In this document: positions 50,421-58,357 of the stretch, in pieces
How positions within the stretch are numbered: the first letter of the stretch is position 1
How the letters are laid out: each line of letters starts with the position of its first letter
Source of the DNA: Streptomyces liliiviolaceus
GTDB lineage: Bacteria > Actinomycetota > Actinomycetes > Streptomycetales > Streptomycetaceae
Assembly: GCF_018070025.1 (NCBI RefSeq)
Contig: NZ_JAGPYQ010000001.1
Coordinates: 8,122,001 to 8,186,000, forward strand
Length of the DNA stretch: 64,000 bases
Reading direction: 5' to 3'
Position numbers and translations under genes: made by a program
Notes under the pieces: generated by a model
Databases searched by the model: none
What the model was told of the DNA's origin: nothing
Seen by the model: the letters and a program-made list of their open reading frames with translations, nothing else

Positions 50421-52751
50421 TCAGACCGACCCCGCCAGCGCCTCGGCCAGCGCCTCCGGCAGCGGAGCCGCGTGCACGATGCCCAGTGACTGCGTGGCCC
50501 GGGTCAGGGCCACGTACAGGTCGCTCGTGCCGAAACGGCCCGGCTCGACCACCACCACCGCGTCGAACTCCAGCCCCTTCGCCTGCCGGGGATCGAGCAG
50601 CGCCACCGGTCGGGTCAGATCCGGATCCTCCCCCGCCACCACCCCGTCCAGCCGGGCCGCCAGCTCCCCGTGCAGGTCGCGCGGCGCGATCACCGCCAGC
50701 CGCCCCTCGGCCGGGGCGAGTTCGGCGACGGTCTTCTCCACCGCGCCGGGCAGGTCGGCGCCCAAGCGCACGAGGGGCCGCACGCCCGTGGACCGCACGG
50801 AGCTCGGCGGCTCGAAGTCCGCGTGCTCCGCACGGGGAACCGCCGCGGCGACCTCCATGATCTCGGACGGCGTGCGGTAGTTGACCGCGAGACGGGTGTG
50901 CTCCCAGCGGTCCTCGACATAGGGGCGGAGGATGTCCGACCAGGAACCGACACCCGCCGCCTCGGCCGTCTGCGCCGGGTCCCCGACGAGCGTCATCGAC
51001 CGCGTCGGACTGCGCCGCATCAGCAGCCGCCAGGCCATCGGCGACAACTCCTGCGCCTCGTCGACGATGATGTGCCCGAACGCCCAGGTCCGGTCGGCCG
51101 CGGCCCGTTCGGCGGCACTGCGGTGGTCGTCCTCCTCGTGGCGCTCGGCCATCCGTTCGGCGTCGATGATGTCGTGCGCCGACAGGACCTCCGCGTCCTC
51201 GGCGTCCATGTCCTCGAATTCGTACGTCCTGGACGCGTAGGAGACGTCGAGGACGCCCTGCGCGTAGGCGACCTGCCGGTCCCGTTCCTGCTCGGCGGCG
51301 GCGCGGGTCATCCGGTCGTCCTCGCCGAGGAGTTCGGCGGCCTCGTCGAGGAGGGGCACGTCGGAGGTCGTCCAGGCCCGGGTCACCGGACGGCGTACCG
51401 CCTCCGCGTCCGCCACGGTGAGGTACGCGTCGGGCTCGGCGAGGAAGTCCGCGACGAGGCGCCGCGGGGTGACGCGCGGCCACAACTGGTCGATGGCGGA
51501 CCAGACCTCGGGGTTCTCGGCGAGATCGTCGCGGATCTGCGTGATGTCGCTGGGGTCGAGCAGATTCGTGCCGTCGAAGGGGTCCGTGCCGATCCGCTCG
51601 GCGAGCATGTCGGTGAGGGTGTTGAAGATGTGGCCCTCGAAGTGCTCACGGGCCACGTTGTGCGGCAGCCGCGCCTCACGGGTGCGGTCGCGGGCGACGC
51701 CCACGAGACCGGCGTCGAGCATCAGGATGTCCCGGTCGTGCTCGATGGCGATCACCGGGTCGGGCAGCGCCTGCCGGTCGCGTACGACGGCGGCGAGGAC
51801 GTCGGCCATGTCGGCGCGGCCCTTCACCGCGGCGGCCTCGGGCGTGTCGGAGGCGGTCGCCCGCACCCCGGGGAACAGTTCGCCGACGGTGGCCAGCAGG
51901 ACGCCCGTCTCGCCGAGCGAGGGCAGCACCTCGCCGATGTAGCCGAGGAAGGCGGGGTTCGGGCCGACGATGAGGACGGCCCGCTTGGCGAGCAGCTCCC
52001 GGTGTTCGTAGAGGAGGTACGCCGCCCGGTGCAGCGCGACGGCCGTCTTGCCGGTGCCGGGCCCGCCCTCCACGACCAGGATGCCGCGGTGCGGGGCGCG
52101 GATGATGCGGTCCTGCTCGGCCTGGATGGTCTGCACGATGTCGCTCATGCGGCCGGTGCGCGCGGAGTTGAGCGCGGAGAGCAGTACGGCGTCGCCGGTC
52201 GGGTCCTCGTGGCCGGTGCGCCGCCGGTCCCCCAGGTCGAGGATCTCGTCGTGCAGGGCGGTGACGGTACGCCCCTCGGTGGTGATGTGCCGACGGCGGC
52301 GCAGGCCCATGGGGGTGTGGCCGGTGGCGAGGTAGAAGGGGCGGGCGACCGGGGCCCGCCAGTCGATCAGGATCGGGGTGTGCTCGGTGTCGTCGGCGCG
52401 GATGCCGATACGGCCGATGTGGTGGGTGGGACCGGAGGAGTCGGCAGAGGACGAGGCATCGGAGGGGTCGGCGAGGTCGATCCGGCCGAAGCAGAGTGAG
52501 CCGTCGACCGCGTTCAGCGCGGCGAGCAGGCCGGAGCGTTCGGCGACGAGGACGTCACGTTCGAGGCGGGCCTGCATGGGGGTGTTGCCCTGCGCGAGCG
52601 CGTCCGCCACCGAGGCCTCGGTACCGCCGCGCAGGGCGTCGACGCGCGCGTACAGGCCGTCGACGAATTCCTGCTCGCGGCGCAATTCATCGTCCGGCAA
52701 TCCATTGGTCGAGTTTGTGACTGCGTCTGTGTTGGAGGACCTGTTTGACAA
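50421..52751 (-). CDS. helD: HelD-like RNA polymerase-associated ATPase/helicase
   Basis: 776 residues from TTG 52751, chosen because GGGAG lies five bases upstream; the frame is open further but without another good start. A charged N-terminal coiled coil (DDELRREQEFVDGLYARVDAL) reaches into RNA polymerase in known HelD proteins. The UvrD-like ATPase is split: Walker A GGPGTGKTAVALHRAAYLLYEH (about 228), an inserted HelD-specific domain (about 330-530), Walker B HIIVDEAQELSPM (about 562), GDPAQT, and the C-terminal motif KGLEFDAVVVVEPG then LYVALTRATQSL. HelD proteins pry polymerase off DNA; the HelR relatives in Streptomyces confer rifamycin tolerance. No rifamycin-associated inverted repeat was seen upstream. 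Confidence 0.88.
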   Translation of the reverse strand: MSNRSSNTDAVTNSTNGLPDDELRREQEFVDGLYARVDALRGGTEASVADALAQGNTPMQARLERDVLVAERSGLLAALNAVDGSLCFGRIDLADPSDASSSADSSGPTHHIGRIGIRADDTEHTPILIDWRAPVARPFYLATGHTPMGLRRRRHITTEGRTVTALHDEILDLGDRRRTGHEDPTGDAVLLSALNSARTGRMSDIVQTIQAEQDRIIRAPHRGILVVEGGPGTGKTAVALHRAAYLLYEHRELLAKRAVLIVGPNPAFLGYIGEVLPSLGETGVLLATVGELFPGVRATASDTPEAAAVKGRADMADVLAAVVRDRQALPDPVIAIEHDRDILMLDAGLVGVARDRTREARLPHNVAREHFEGHIFNTLTDMLAERIGTDPFDGTNLLDPSDITQIRDDLAENPEVWSAIDQLWPRVTPRRLVADFLAEPDAYLTVADAEAVRRPVTRAWTTSDVPLLDEAAELLGEDDRMTRAAAEQERDRQVAYAQGVLDVSYASRTYEFEDMDAEDAEVLSAHDIIDAERMAERHEEDDHRSAAERAAADRTWAFGHIIVDEAQELSPMAWRLLMRRSPTRSMTLVGDPAQTAEAAGVGSWSDILRPYVEDRWEHTRLAVNYRTPSEIMEVAAAVPRAEHADFEPPSSVRSTGVRPLVRLGADLPGAVEKTVAELAPAEGRLAVIAPRDLHGELAARLDGVVAGEDPDLTRPVALLDPRQAKGLEFDAVVVVEPGRFGTSDLYVALTRATQSLGIVHAAPLPEALAEALAGSV

Positions 52752-52771
52752 TTCCGCTCCCGGCCGGATAT

Positions 52772-52783
52772 ACTGTGCACAGT
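52772..52783. promoter_or_regulatory. Perfect 12-bp palindrome at the helD promoter
   Basis: ACTGTGCACAGT lies 20 bases upstream of the TTG start. On the minus strand it runs directly into TATATC, a plausible -10 box, so a protein bound here could block or activate helD transcription. No convincing -35 hexamer was found at the right distance. Confidence 0.4.
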
Positions 52784-52834
52784 GAACTTCTCCGTGACTT
52801 CTTTTAAGTAAGTCGCGAACCATTCAATATACGC

Positions 52835-52876
52835 AAAGAAATCCCCCGCAGGCAATTGCCCGCGGGGGATTTCTTT
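52835..52876. terminator. Strong bidirectional terminator between trxA and helD
   Basis: Arms 52835-52849 (AAAGAAATCCCCCGC) and 52862-52876 are perfect complements flanking a palindromic GGCAATTGCC loop, with A- and T-tracts on the two outer sides. This is the most classical intrinsic terminator of the window. It ends the merR-trxA transcript 11 bases past the trxA stop. Confidence 0.92.
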
Positions 52877-52886
52877 ATTCCCTCGC

Positions 52887-53219
52887 TCAGAGCACGTCCG
52901 CGAGTTCCTCCAGGAGCCGCCGCTTGGGACGGGCGCCCACCATGGACTTCACCGGCTGCCCGGCGCGGAACACGATGAGCGTGGGCATCGACAGCACCCC
53001 GTACGCGTTGGTGGTCTCCGGGTTCGTGTCCACGTCCAGCTGCACCACCTTGAGCCGGTCGCCCTCCTCCGCGGCGACGGCGCTCAGCACCGGCGCGATC
53101 TGCCGGCACGGCGGGCACCAGTCCGCGGTGAACTCCACCAGCACGGGCAGCTCCGCGCCGATCACCTCCGCCTCGAAGCTGTCGTCCGTCACCTCGGCCA
53201 CACCCACTGCCTTGATCAC
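52887..53219 (-). CDS. trxA: Thioredoxin
   Basis: 110-residue thioredoxin from GTG 53219. The active site is WCPPC (Cys35 and Cys38) in VLVEFTADWCPPCRQIAPVL; most thioredoxins have WCGPC, so the Pro-Pro pair may raise or shift the redox potential. The cis-Pro loop SMPTLIVF and the end GARPKRRLLEELAD are conserved. It reduces protein disulfides in the cytoplasm with electrons from thioredoxin reductase, which is not encoded here. The start overlaps the MerR gene stop as GTGA, so the two are co-translated. A strong terminator follows. Confidence 0.93.
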   Translation of the reverse strand: MIKAVGVAEVTDDSFEAEVIGAELPVLVEFTADWCPPCRQIAPVLSAVAAEEGDRLKVVQLDVDTNPETTNAYGVLSMPTLIVFRAGQPVKSMVGARPKRRLLEELADVL

Positions 53220-53644
53220 TCCGTCCGCCCTCCCAGTTCGCACACGGGTTCCGGACCGCCCGGAACCGCCGCCTCGGACGCCAGCTCGTCCATCGCCCGC
53301 TCGGCGCGCGCCAGCTGACCGCCTACCTGTTCCCGTACCGACCGCAGCTCGTCGATCAGCGCGTCGAGCTCGCCCAGCTTGCGCCGGTACACGGCGAGCG
53401 AGGCGGGACAGGAGTCGCCCTGCGGGTGACCGGCCCGCAGACACTCCACGAAGGGCCGCGTCTCCTCCAGGTCGAACCCGAAGTCCTGCAGCGTCCTGAT
53501 CTGCCGCAGCAGCTTCAGATCGTCCTCGTCGTACGCGCGGTAGCCGTTGCTCCCGCGCCGCGCGGGCAGCAGGCCCCGCGACTCGTAGTACCTGAGCGTG
53601 CGCGTGGTGGTCCCGGCCCGCTCCGCCAGCTCGCCGATTCGCAT
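53216..53644 (-). CDS. MerR-family regulator with cysteines, coupled to thioredoxin
   Basis: 142 residues: winged-helix DNA-binding domain (MRIGELAERAGTTTRTLRYYESRGLLPARRGSNGYRAYDEDDL), dimerisation coiled coil (AVYRRKLGELDALIDELRSVREQV) and cysteines at 68 and 79 (FVECLRAGHPQGDSCPAS) plus one near the C terminus, PVCELGG. Cysteines at this region serve as metal, thiol or electrophile sensors in MerR, ZntR and related proteins. Its promoter (53651-53681) is the MerR type: a 19-base spacer with a dyad inside. The mRNA may be nearly leaderless since the ATG lies six bases after the -10. With trxA as partner, a thiol-stress sensing role is likely but inferred. Confidence 0.9.
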   Translation of the reverse strand: MRIGELAERAGTTTRTLRYYESRGLLPARRGSNGYRAYDEDDLKLLRQIRTLQDFGFDLEETRPFVECLRAGHPQGDSCPASLAVYRRKLGELDALIDELRSVREQVGGQLARAERAMDELASEAAVPGGPEPVCELGGRTE

Positions 53645-53650
53645 GCCGCG

Positions 53651-53681
53651 ACGTTAATCCTTGACGCCCACGTCAAGGCAA
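53651..53681 (-). promoter_or_regulatory. MerR-type promoter with operator dyad
   Basis: Reading the minus strand: -35 TTGCCT (53676-53681), a 19-base spacer and -10 TAACGT (53651-53656). The spacer and the edge of the -35 contain the dyad CCTTGACG-N4-CGTCAAGG (53659-53678). A 19-base spacer, too long for normal sigma-70 contact, with an operator inside it is the hallmark of promoters that MerR proteins distort into an active form. The start codon follows the -10 by six bases. Confidence 0.7.
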
Positions 53682-53701
53682 GCGCGGTGACCGTCGCGTG
53701 C

Positions 53702-53902
53702 GTCGTGCGGGTGCAGTGGGGGTTGCCCGCGCAGTTCCCCGCGCCCCTGGGGTGCCTCGGGCCGTATCCATCGTGCGGGCGCGTGGGGGTTGCCCGCGCA
53801 GTTCCCCGCGCCCCTGACGGGGCGCAGCCCCGCTTTCAGGGGCGCGGGGAACTGCGCAATCTTTTAGGGGCGCGGGGAACTGCGCGGCGAGCCCCCACCG
53901 GA
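53702..53902. repeat. Cluster of four dispersed-repeat copies
   Basis: Four copies of the core occur in the merR-dctA gap: two in one orientation (cores 53729-53747 and 53796-53814) and two inverted (53839-53857 and 53867-53885). The first carries the full 45-bp unit. The opposed pairs could fold into large hairpins. No gene lies in 53645-54011 apart from this cluster, the merR promoter and the dctA terminator. Confidence 0.85.
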
Positions 53903-53930
53903 CCCGCACCCGTCCATGCCACCGCAAAAG

Positions 53931-53977
53931 CCGCCGGCGGCCGGCCAGGTCGGGGGAACCTGGTCGGCCGCCGGCGG
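53931..53977 (-). terminator. Terminator hairpin downstream of dctA
   Basis: A 20-bp stem (53931-53950 with 53958-53977, one mismatch, inner ends CCAGGT/ACCTGG) with a 7-base loop, 34 bases after the dctA stop on the minus strand. It should end the dctA transcript. Confidence 0.8.
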
Positions 53978-54011
53978 CCGGGGAAGGGGCTTGGGTGCGG
54001 GCAGCGGAGCG

Positions 54012-55406
54012 CTACGCCTTCGCCAGCTCCTTGTCACCGGCCTCAGGCTGATCCGGCACATCGGCCGAGCCGTCCGCAGGACCCCCGTGCCCGTCGTCCA
54101 GCAGCGTCGTCTCGTCGAACGGAATCCGCCCCGCGAGCACCTCGTCCACCCGGGGCCGGTCGATCTCCTTGGTCCACGTACCGATGAGGACCGTCGCCAC
54201 CGCGTTGCCCGCGAAGTTCGTCAGGGCGCGCGCCTCGCTCATGAAGCGGTCGATGCCGACGATCAGACCGATGCCGTCCACCAGCGCCGGCTTGTGGGAC
54301 TGCAGACCGCCCGCCAGGGTGGCCAGACCCGCGCCGGTGACACCCGCCGCGCCCTTGGAGGCGACCAGCAGGAAGAGGAGCAGCGGGATCTGCTCACCGA
54401 TGGCCATCGGCGTACCCATGGCGTCGGCGATGAACAGCGAGGCCATGGTCATGTAGATCATGGTGCCGTCGAGGTTGAAGGAGTAGCCGGTCGGAACGGT
54501 GATGCCGACCACCGGCTTGCTGACACCCAGGTGCTCCATCTTCGCGATGAGCCGCGGCAGCGCGGACTCGGAGGAGGAGGTGGACAGGATGAGCAGGAAC
54601 TCCCGGCCCAGGTACTTGAGCAGCAGGAAGATGTTCAGGCCCGCGACGATCCGCAGCAGCGCGCCGAGCACGATGAAGACGAAGAGGAAACAGGTGACGT
54701 AGAAGCCGAGCATCAGGACGGCGAGGCTCTTGAGGGCGTCCACACCCGCCGAGCCGGTCACCGCCGCGATCGCGCCGAACGCACCGATGGGCGCCGCCCA
54801 CATCACCATGGCGAGGATGCGGAAGACCAGGCGCTGGATGTGCTCGATGCCGCGCAGGATCGGCGTGCCGGAGGAGCCCATGGCCTGCAGCGCGAAGCCG
54901 GTGAGCAGCGCGACGAGCAGGGTCTGCAGGACCTCGCCGCCGGTGAAGGCGGAGACGATCGTCGTGGGAATGATCCCGAGCAGGAACTCCTCGGTGTTCT
55001 TGGCCTCGACGACCTGTCCCTGGCCGGCGTCCTTGATCGCGTCGGTCACCGCGAGGCCCGTCCCGGGCTCCAGGATGTTGCCGACGACCAGGCCGATGGC
55101 GAGCGCGACGAACGACATGACCACGAAGTAGCCGAGCGCGATGCCGCCCACCGCGCCGACCTTGGCGGCCTTGCGTACCGAGCCGATGCCCAGGACGATC
55201 GTGCAGAAGATGATCGGCGAGATCATCATCTTGATCAGGTTCACGAAGCCGGTACCGATCGGCTTCAGCTTCACCGCGAAATCGGGGGCGATCAGACCCA
55301 CCGCGATACCGGCGGCCACGGCGATGATCACCGCGATGTACAGATAGTGCGTGCGGTCCCGCTTGGCTGCGGGAGCGGCAGGTGCCGTATCGGGTGTGCT
55401 GGTCAC
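54012..55406 (-). CDS. dctA: C4-dicarboxylate transporter (DAACS family)
   Basis: 464 residues; GTG 55406 with AAGGAGG seven bases upstream. It is a sodium- or proton-coupled symporter of the DctA/GltP family that imports succinate, fumarate or malate. About eight membrane helices and two re-entrant loops are expected. The first loop has STSSSESALPRLIAKME (the serine-rich motif) and the transport core has GYSFNLDGTMIYMTMA and DRFMSEARALTNFAGNAVATVLIG. The C-terminal tail is Asp/Gly/Pro-rich. It is divergent from the DctS/DctR-type two-component genes, the usual arrangement for a transporter controlled by that pair. Confidence 0.94.
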   Translation of the reverse strand: MTSTPDTAPAAPAAKRDRTHYLYIAVIIAVAAGIAVGLIAPDFAVKLKPIGTGFVNLIKMMISPIIFCTIVLGIGSVRKAAKVGAVGGIALGYFVVMSFVALAIGLVVGNILEPGTGLAVTDAIKDAGQGQVVEAKNTEEFLLGIIPTTIVSAFTGGEVLQTLLVALLTGFALQAMGSSGTPILRGIEHIQRLVFRILAMVMWAAPIGAFGAIAAVTGSAGVDALKSLAVLMLGFYVTCFLFVFIVLGALLRIVAGLNIFLLLKYLGREFLLILSTSSSESALPRLIAKMEHLGVSKPVVGITVPTGYSFNLDGTMIYMTMASLFIADAMGTPMAIGEQIPLLLFLLVASKGAAGVTGAGLATLAGGLQSHKPALVDGIGLIVGIDRFMSEARALTNFAGNAVATVLIGTWTKEIDRPRVDEVLAGRIPFDETTLLDDGHGGPADGSADVPDQPEAGDKELAKA

Positions 55407-55550
55407 GGCTGCCCTCCTTGACGACGTCGTCGGCATCATCCGGCGTGCGGCTCACGTCCGGGGGTTGTCGGTGACTATCTCCCGGCGTGTGAGGGCGGTC
55501 ACCCTTCCGTTCATTTCGTTCACACATTTCCTGGCGGGCACACTGTTGCC
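55407..55550. promoter_or_regulatory. dctA / sensor-kinase divergent control region
   Basis: The 144-base gap holds the palindrome GACGACGTCGTC (55420-55431) next to the dctA ribosome site and two near-direct repeats CCGTTCATTT / TCGTTCACAC before the kinase gene. Such direct repeats are typical of binding sites for CitB-family response regulators. No clear -35/-10 pair could be fixed by eye. Confidence 0.45.
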
Positions 55551-57458
55551 ATGCGCCTCCCCAGAGCCCCACGTCCCCGCAGCCTGGCCGGCCAGCTCTT
55601 CGCCATGCAGGCCGTGCTGGTCGCCGTCGTGGTCGCGGGCTGCGCGCTCTTCACGTACATCAGCGACCGCAGCCAGGCCGAGGCCGCGGCGGGCCGCCAG
55701 GCCATGGGGGTGGCGCGCTCGGTCGCGGACTCCCCTTCGGTACGGGAGGCCATCCGCACCGCGGACCCGACGAGGACGCTCCAGCCGTACGCGCTGGCGG
55801 TGCAGCGCGGTGCGCAGGTCGACTTCGTGACGATCATGGACCCCGAGGGCATCCGCTGGACCCACCCGAACGAGGAGCTGATCGGCAAGCACTTCCTGGG
55901 GCACACGGACCGTGCGCTGCTGGGCCAGTCGTTCACCGAGACGTACACCGGGACGCTCGGCGAGTCCGTGCGGGCGGTCACGCCGATCCATGACGGCGGC
56001 CGGATCGTCGGTCTCGTCAGTGCGGGGATCAAGGTCGACGAGATCAGCGCGCGGGTCGAGGAGCAGGTCAAGGCCCTGTTCGGGGTGGCCGCGGCGGCGC
56101 TGGCGCTGGGCGCCATCGGCACGTACGTCATAAACGCCCGGCTGCGCCGCTCCACCCACGGGATGAACGCGTCCGAGCTGAGCCGGATGCACGACTACCA
56201 CGAGGCCGCGCTGCACGCGGTGCGCGAGGGGCTGCTGATGCTGGACGGGCAGTTCCGGGTGGCGCTGATCAACGACGGCGGGCGCGAGCTGCTGGGGGTG
56301 GGCGGTGACGTGGTGGGCCACTCGGTGGCGGAGCTGGAACTGCCCGCTCCGCTGACGGGGGCGCTGCTGTCGGGCGAGCCACGGGTGGACGAGGTGTATC
56401 TCACCGAGTCGCGGGTGCTCGTCATGAACACCTCGCCGGTGTCGGGCGGTGAGCGCCGGGGCACGGTCGTGACCCTGCGCGATGTCACCGAGCTGCAGTC
56501 CCTGATGGGCGAGCTGGACTCCGAGCGGGGCTTCACGACGGCGTTGCGCTCCCAGGCGCACGAGGCCGCGAACCGGCTCCACACGGTCGTCTCGCTGATC
56601 GAGCTGGGGCGGGCCGAGGAGGCGGTCGACTTCGCCACGGCCGAGCTTGAGCTGGCGCAGGCCCTGACCGACCAGGTCGTGGCGGCGGTCAGCGAGCCGG
56701 TGCTCGCCGCGCTGCTGCTGGGCAAGACGGCCCAGGCGAACGAGCGCGGTGTGGAACTGGTGGTCTCCGAGGACAGCAGCATCGACGACGGCCTGCTCCC
56801 GGTCTCCCTCACCGCCCGTGACCTGGTGACGGTCCTGGGCAATCTGATCGACAACGCCGTGGACGCGGCGCAGGGCTCGGTGGGTGCCCGGGTCACCGTC
56901 ACCGCGCTCGCGGACACGGAGGGCCTCGTCCTGCGGGTCACGGACACCGGGGCGGGGGTGGACCCGGCCCACACGGAGGAGGTCTTCCAGCGCGGCTGGT
57001 CGACGAAGCCGTCGGGCCCCGGCGGACGCGGCCTGGGCCTCGCCCTGGTCCGCCAGGCCGTATCCCGCCACAACGGCACCCTGACGATGACGGAGGCCCC
57101 CGAAGGCGGCGCATCCTTCGAGGTACGCCTCCCCCTACCCCCCACCCCCCAGCGCCCTGAAGGAGCGCGGGGAACGGCGCGACCGGCCCCCACCGACCGG
57201 CACTCCGAAAAGGACCCCGCACCCCCTCGCCCTGAAGGGGCGCGGGGAACGGCGCGGCCAACCCCCACCGACCCGCACCTCAAAACCAACCCCGAGCCCC
57301 TCCCCCCTGAAGGGGCGCGGGGAACTGCGCGACCAGCCCCCACCGACCCGCACCCGCAAACCGAACCCGAGGCCGGGTCGGGGCCAGGGCCAGGGGCCGG
57401 GTCAGGGGCAGGGGCCAAAACCCAAGCCGCGCCCACGCCCCACGGAGGCACCCCATGA
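55551..57458 (+). CDS. Sensor histidine kinase (DctS/CitA/DcuS family) with repeat-derived tail
   Basis: 635 residues. Two membrane helices (about 12-38 and 172-195) bracket an extracytoplasmic PAS/Cache sensor domain (about 40-170, with RVDFVTIMDPEGIRWTHPNEELIGK-type motif and GESVRAVTPI). A cytoplasmic PAS domain, a SpoOB-type phosphoacceptor helix with His in RSQAHEAANRLHTVVSLIELG (about 337) and an HATPase domain (N box NLIDNAVDAA, G2 GGRGLGLALVRQA) follow. The last ~100 residues are odd: three 25-residue repeats (residues 535-609) of the type RPEGARGTARPAPTD, then a Gly/Pro/Ala run, all encoded by a dispersed DNA repeat. The stop overlaps the regulator start by ATGA. Confidence 0.92.
   Translation: MRLPRAPRPRSLAGQLFAMQAVLVAVVVAGCALFTYISDRSQAEAAAGRQAMGVARSVADSPSVREAIRTADPTRTLQPYALAVQRGAQVDFVTIMDPEGIRWTHPNEELIGKHFLGHTDRALLGQSFTETYTGTLGESVRAVTPIHDGGRIVGLVSAGIKVDEISARVEEQVKALFGVAAAALALGAIGTYVINARLRRSTHGMNASELSRMHDYHEAALHAVREGLLMLDGQFRVALINDGGRELLGVGGDVVGHSVAELELPAPLTGALLSGEPRVDEVYLTESRVLVMNTSPVSGGERRGTVVTLRDVTELQSLMGELDSERGFTTALRSQAHEAANRLHTVVSLIELGRAEEAVDFATAELELAQALTDQVVAAVSEPVLAALLLGKTAQANERGVELVVSEDSSIDDGLLPVSLTARDLVTVLGNLIDNAVDAAQGSVGARVTVTALADTEGLVLRVTDTGAGVDPAHTEEVFQRGWSTKPSGPGGRGLGLALVRQAVSRHNGTLTMTEAPEGGASFEVRLPLPPTPQRPEGARGTARPAPTDRHSEKDPAPPRPEGARGTARPTPTDPHLKTNPEPLPPEGARGTARPAPTDPHPQTEPEAGSGPGPGAGSGAGAKTQAAPTPHGGTP
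57153..57377 (+). repeat. Three in-frame copies of the dispersed repeat inside the kinase gene
   Basis: Units at 57153-57227, 57228-57302 and 57303-57377 repeat exactly every 75 bases, a multiple of three. Each contains the core (57162-57180, 57237-57255, 57312-57330; GGGGCGCGGGGAACTGCGC or close) and the CCCCCACCGACCCGCAC-type arm found in intergenic copies. They are read in frame as a 25-residue protein repeat. Confidence 0.92.
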
Positions 57459-58147
57459 CCACGCCCTCCCCCGGCCAGGACATCCGCGTCCTGATCGTCG
57501 AGGACGACCCCGTCGCGGCGGACGCGCACGTCCTCTACGTGGGCCGCGTGCCAGGATTCGTCGCGGTCGGCAAGGCCCACACCGGCGCCGAGGCCAGACG
57601 CGCCCTGGACCGCACCCCCGTGGACCTCCTCCTCCTCGACCTGCACCTCCCCGACGTGCACGGCCTGCAGCTCGCCCGTTCGCTGCGCGCCGCCGGCTAC
57701 CACGCGGACGTGATCGCGGTGACGTCCGCGCGCGACCTCACGGTCGTACGGGAGGGCGTGTCGCTCGGAGTCGTGCAGTACGTACTGAAGCCGTTCACCT
57801 TCGCCACACTCCGCGACCGGCTCATCCGCTACGCCGAGTTCCACGCGGCCGCCGGCGAGGCCAGTGGTCAGGACGAGGTCGACCGGGCCCTCGCCACGCT
57901 CCGGGCGCCGGGCCCGGCCGCCCTGCCGAAGGGGCTGAGCGCGCCCACCCTGGAGAAGGTCACGCACGCGCTGCGCGACCACACGGAGGGGCTGACGGCG
58001 ACCGGCGTCGCGGAGGCCGTCGGCATCTCGCGGATCACGGCCCGGCGGTATCTGGAGCATCTGGTGGACGCGGGACGCGCGGGCCGCAGCCCGCAGTACG
58101 GACAGGTGGGCCGGCCCGAGCTGCAGTACCGGTGGGTGAAGGGTTGA
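57455..58147 (+). CDS. Response regulator, CitB/DctR family
   Basis: 230 residues: receiver domain with acidic pair EDD (16-18), phosphoacceptor Asp62 in LLLLDLHLPDVHG, Thr/Lys switch residues in AVTSARD and VLKPFTF, a linker, and a C-terminal helix-turn-helix (LTATGVAEAVGISRITARRYLEHLVDAGRAGRSPQYGQVGRPELQYRW) of the CitB/DcuR type. The cognate kinase gene precedes it with a 4-base overlap. By analogy with DcuS/DcuR and DctS/DctR it should activate dctA in response to external C4-dicarboxylates or related acids. Confidence 0.92.
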   Translation: MTTPSPGQDIRVLIVEDDPVAADAHVLYVGRVPGFVAVGKAHTGAEARRALDRTPVDLLLLDLHLPDVHGLQLARSLRAAGYHADVIAVTSARDLTVVREGVSLGVVQYVLKPFTFATLRDRLIRYAEFHAAAGEASGQDEVDRALATLRAPGPAALPKGLSAPTLEKVTHALRDHTEGLTATGVAEAVGISRITARRYLEHLVDAGRAGRSPQYGQVGRPELQYRWVKG

Positions 58148-58270
58148 CCAGGTCGGGGGCCGAACAATCGGGCCATATGAGGGACTACACGGAGCTACGG
58201 GACACCTACGGGCCGCGACCGGGCGCGATCGGCCACGATGAGACACGACCGTAACGGAGCAGTCGCGCAA

Positions 58271-58305
58271 GGTCATTGACCTGACGCGACCACTCCTCTT
58301 ACGTT
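58271..58305 (+). promoter_or_regulatory. Promoter and operator-like dyad for the sugar ABC operon
   Basis: TTGACC (58276-58281), an 18-base spacer and TACGTT (58300-58305) give a good vegetative-type promoter 52 bases before the binding-protein gene. The -35 is embedded in the dyad GGTCA-T-TGACC (58271-58281), which suggests a repressor site. No regulator gene of the LacI or GntR type is adjacent. Confidence 0.6.
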
Positions 58306-58357
58306 CGGGCCATCGAACAACGGCCACAAAGACGTCGGCCGGCAGGAGGTCGTACCC

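Noticed and set aside
50421..52751. UvrD/PcrA DNA-repair helicase
   Set aside because: The N-terminal coiled coil, the large insertion between the ATPase halves and overall organisation fit HelD rather than UvrD.
53702..53902. Possible CRISPR or IS remnant at the repeat cluster
   Set aside because: Copies occur in both orientations with irregular spacing, lack spacers and have no transposase frame.
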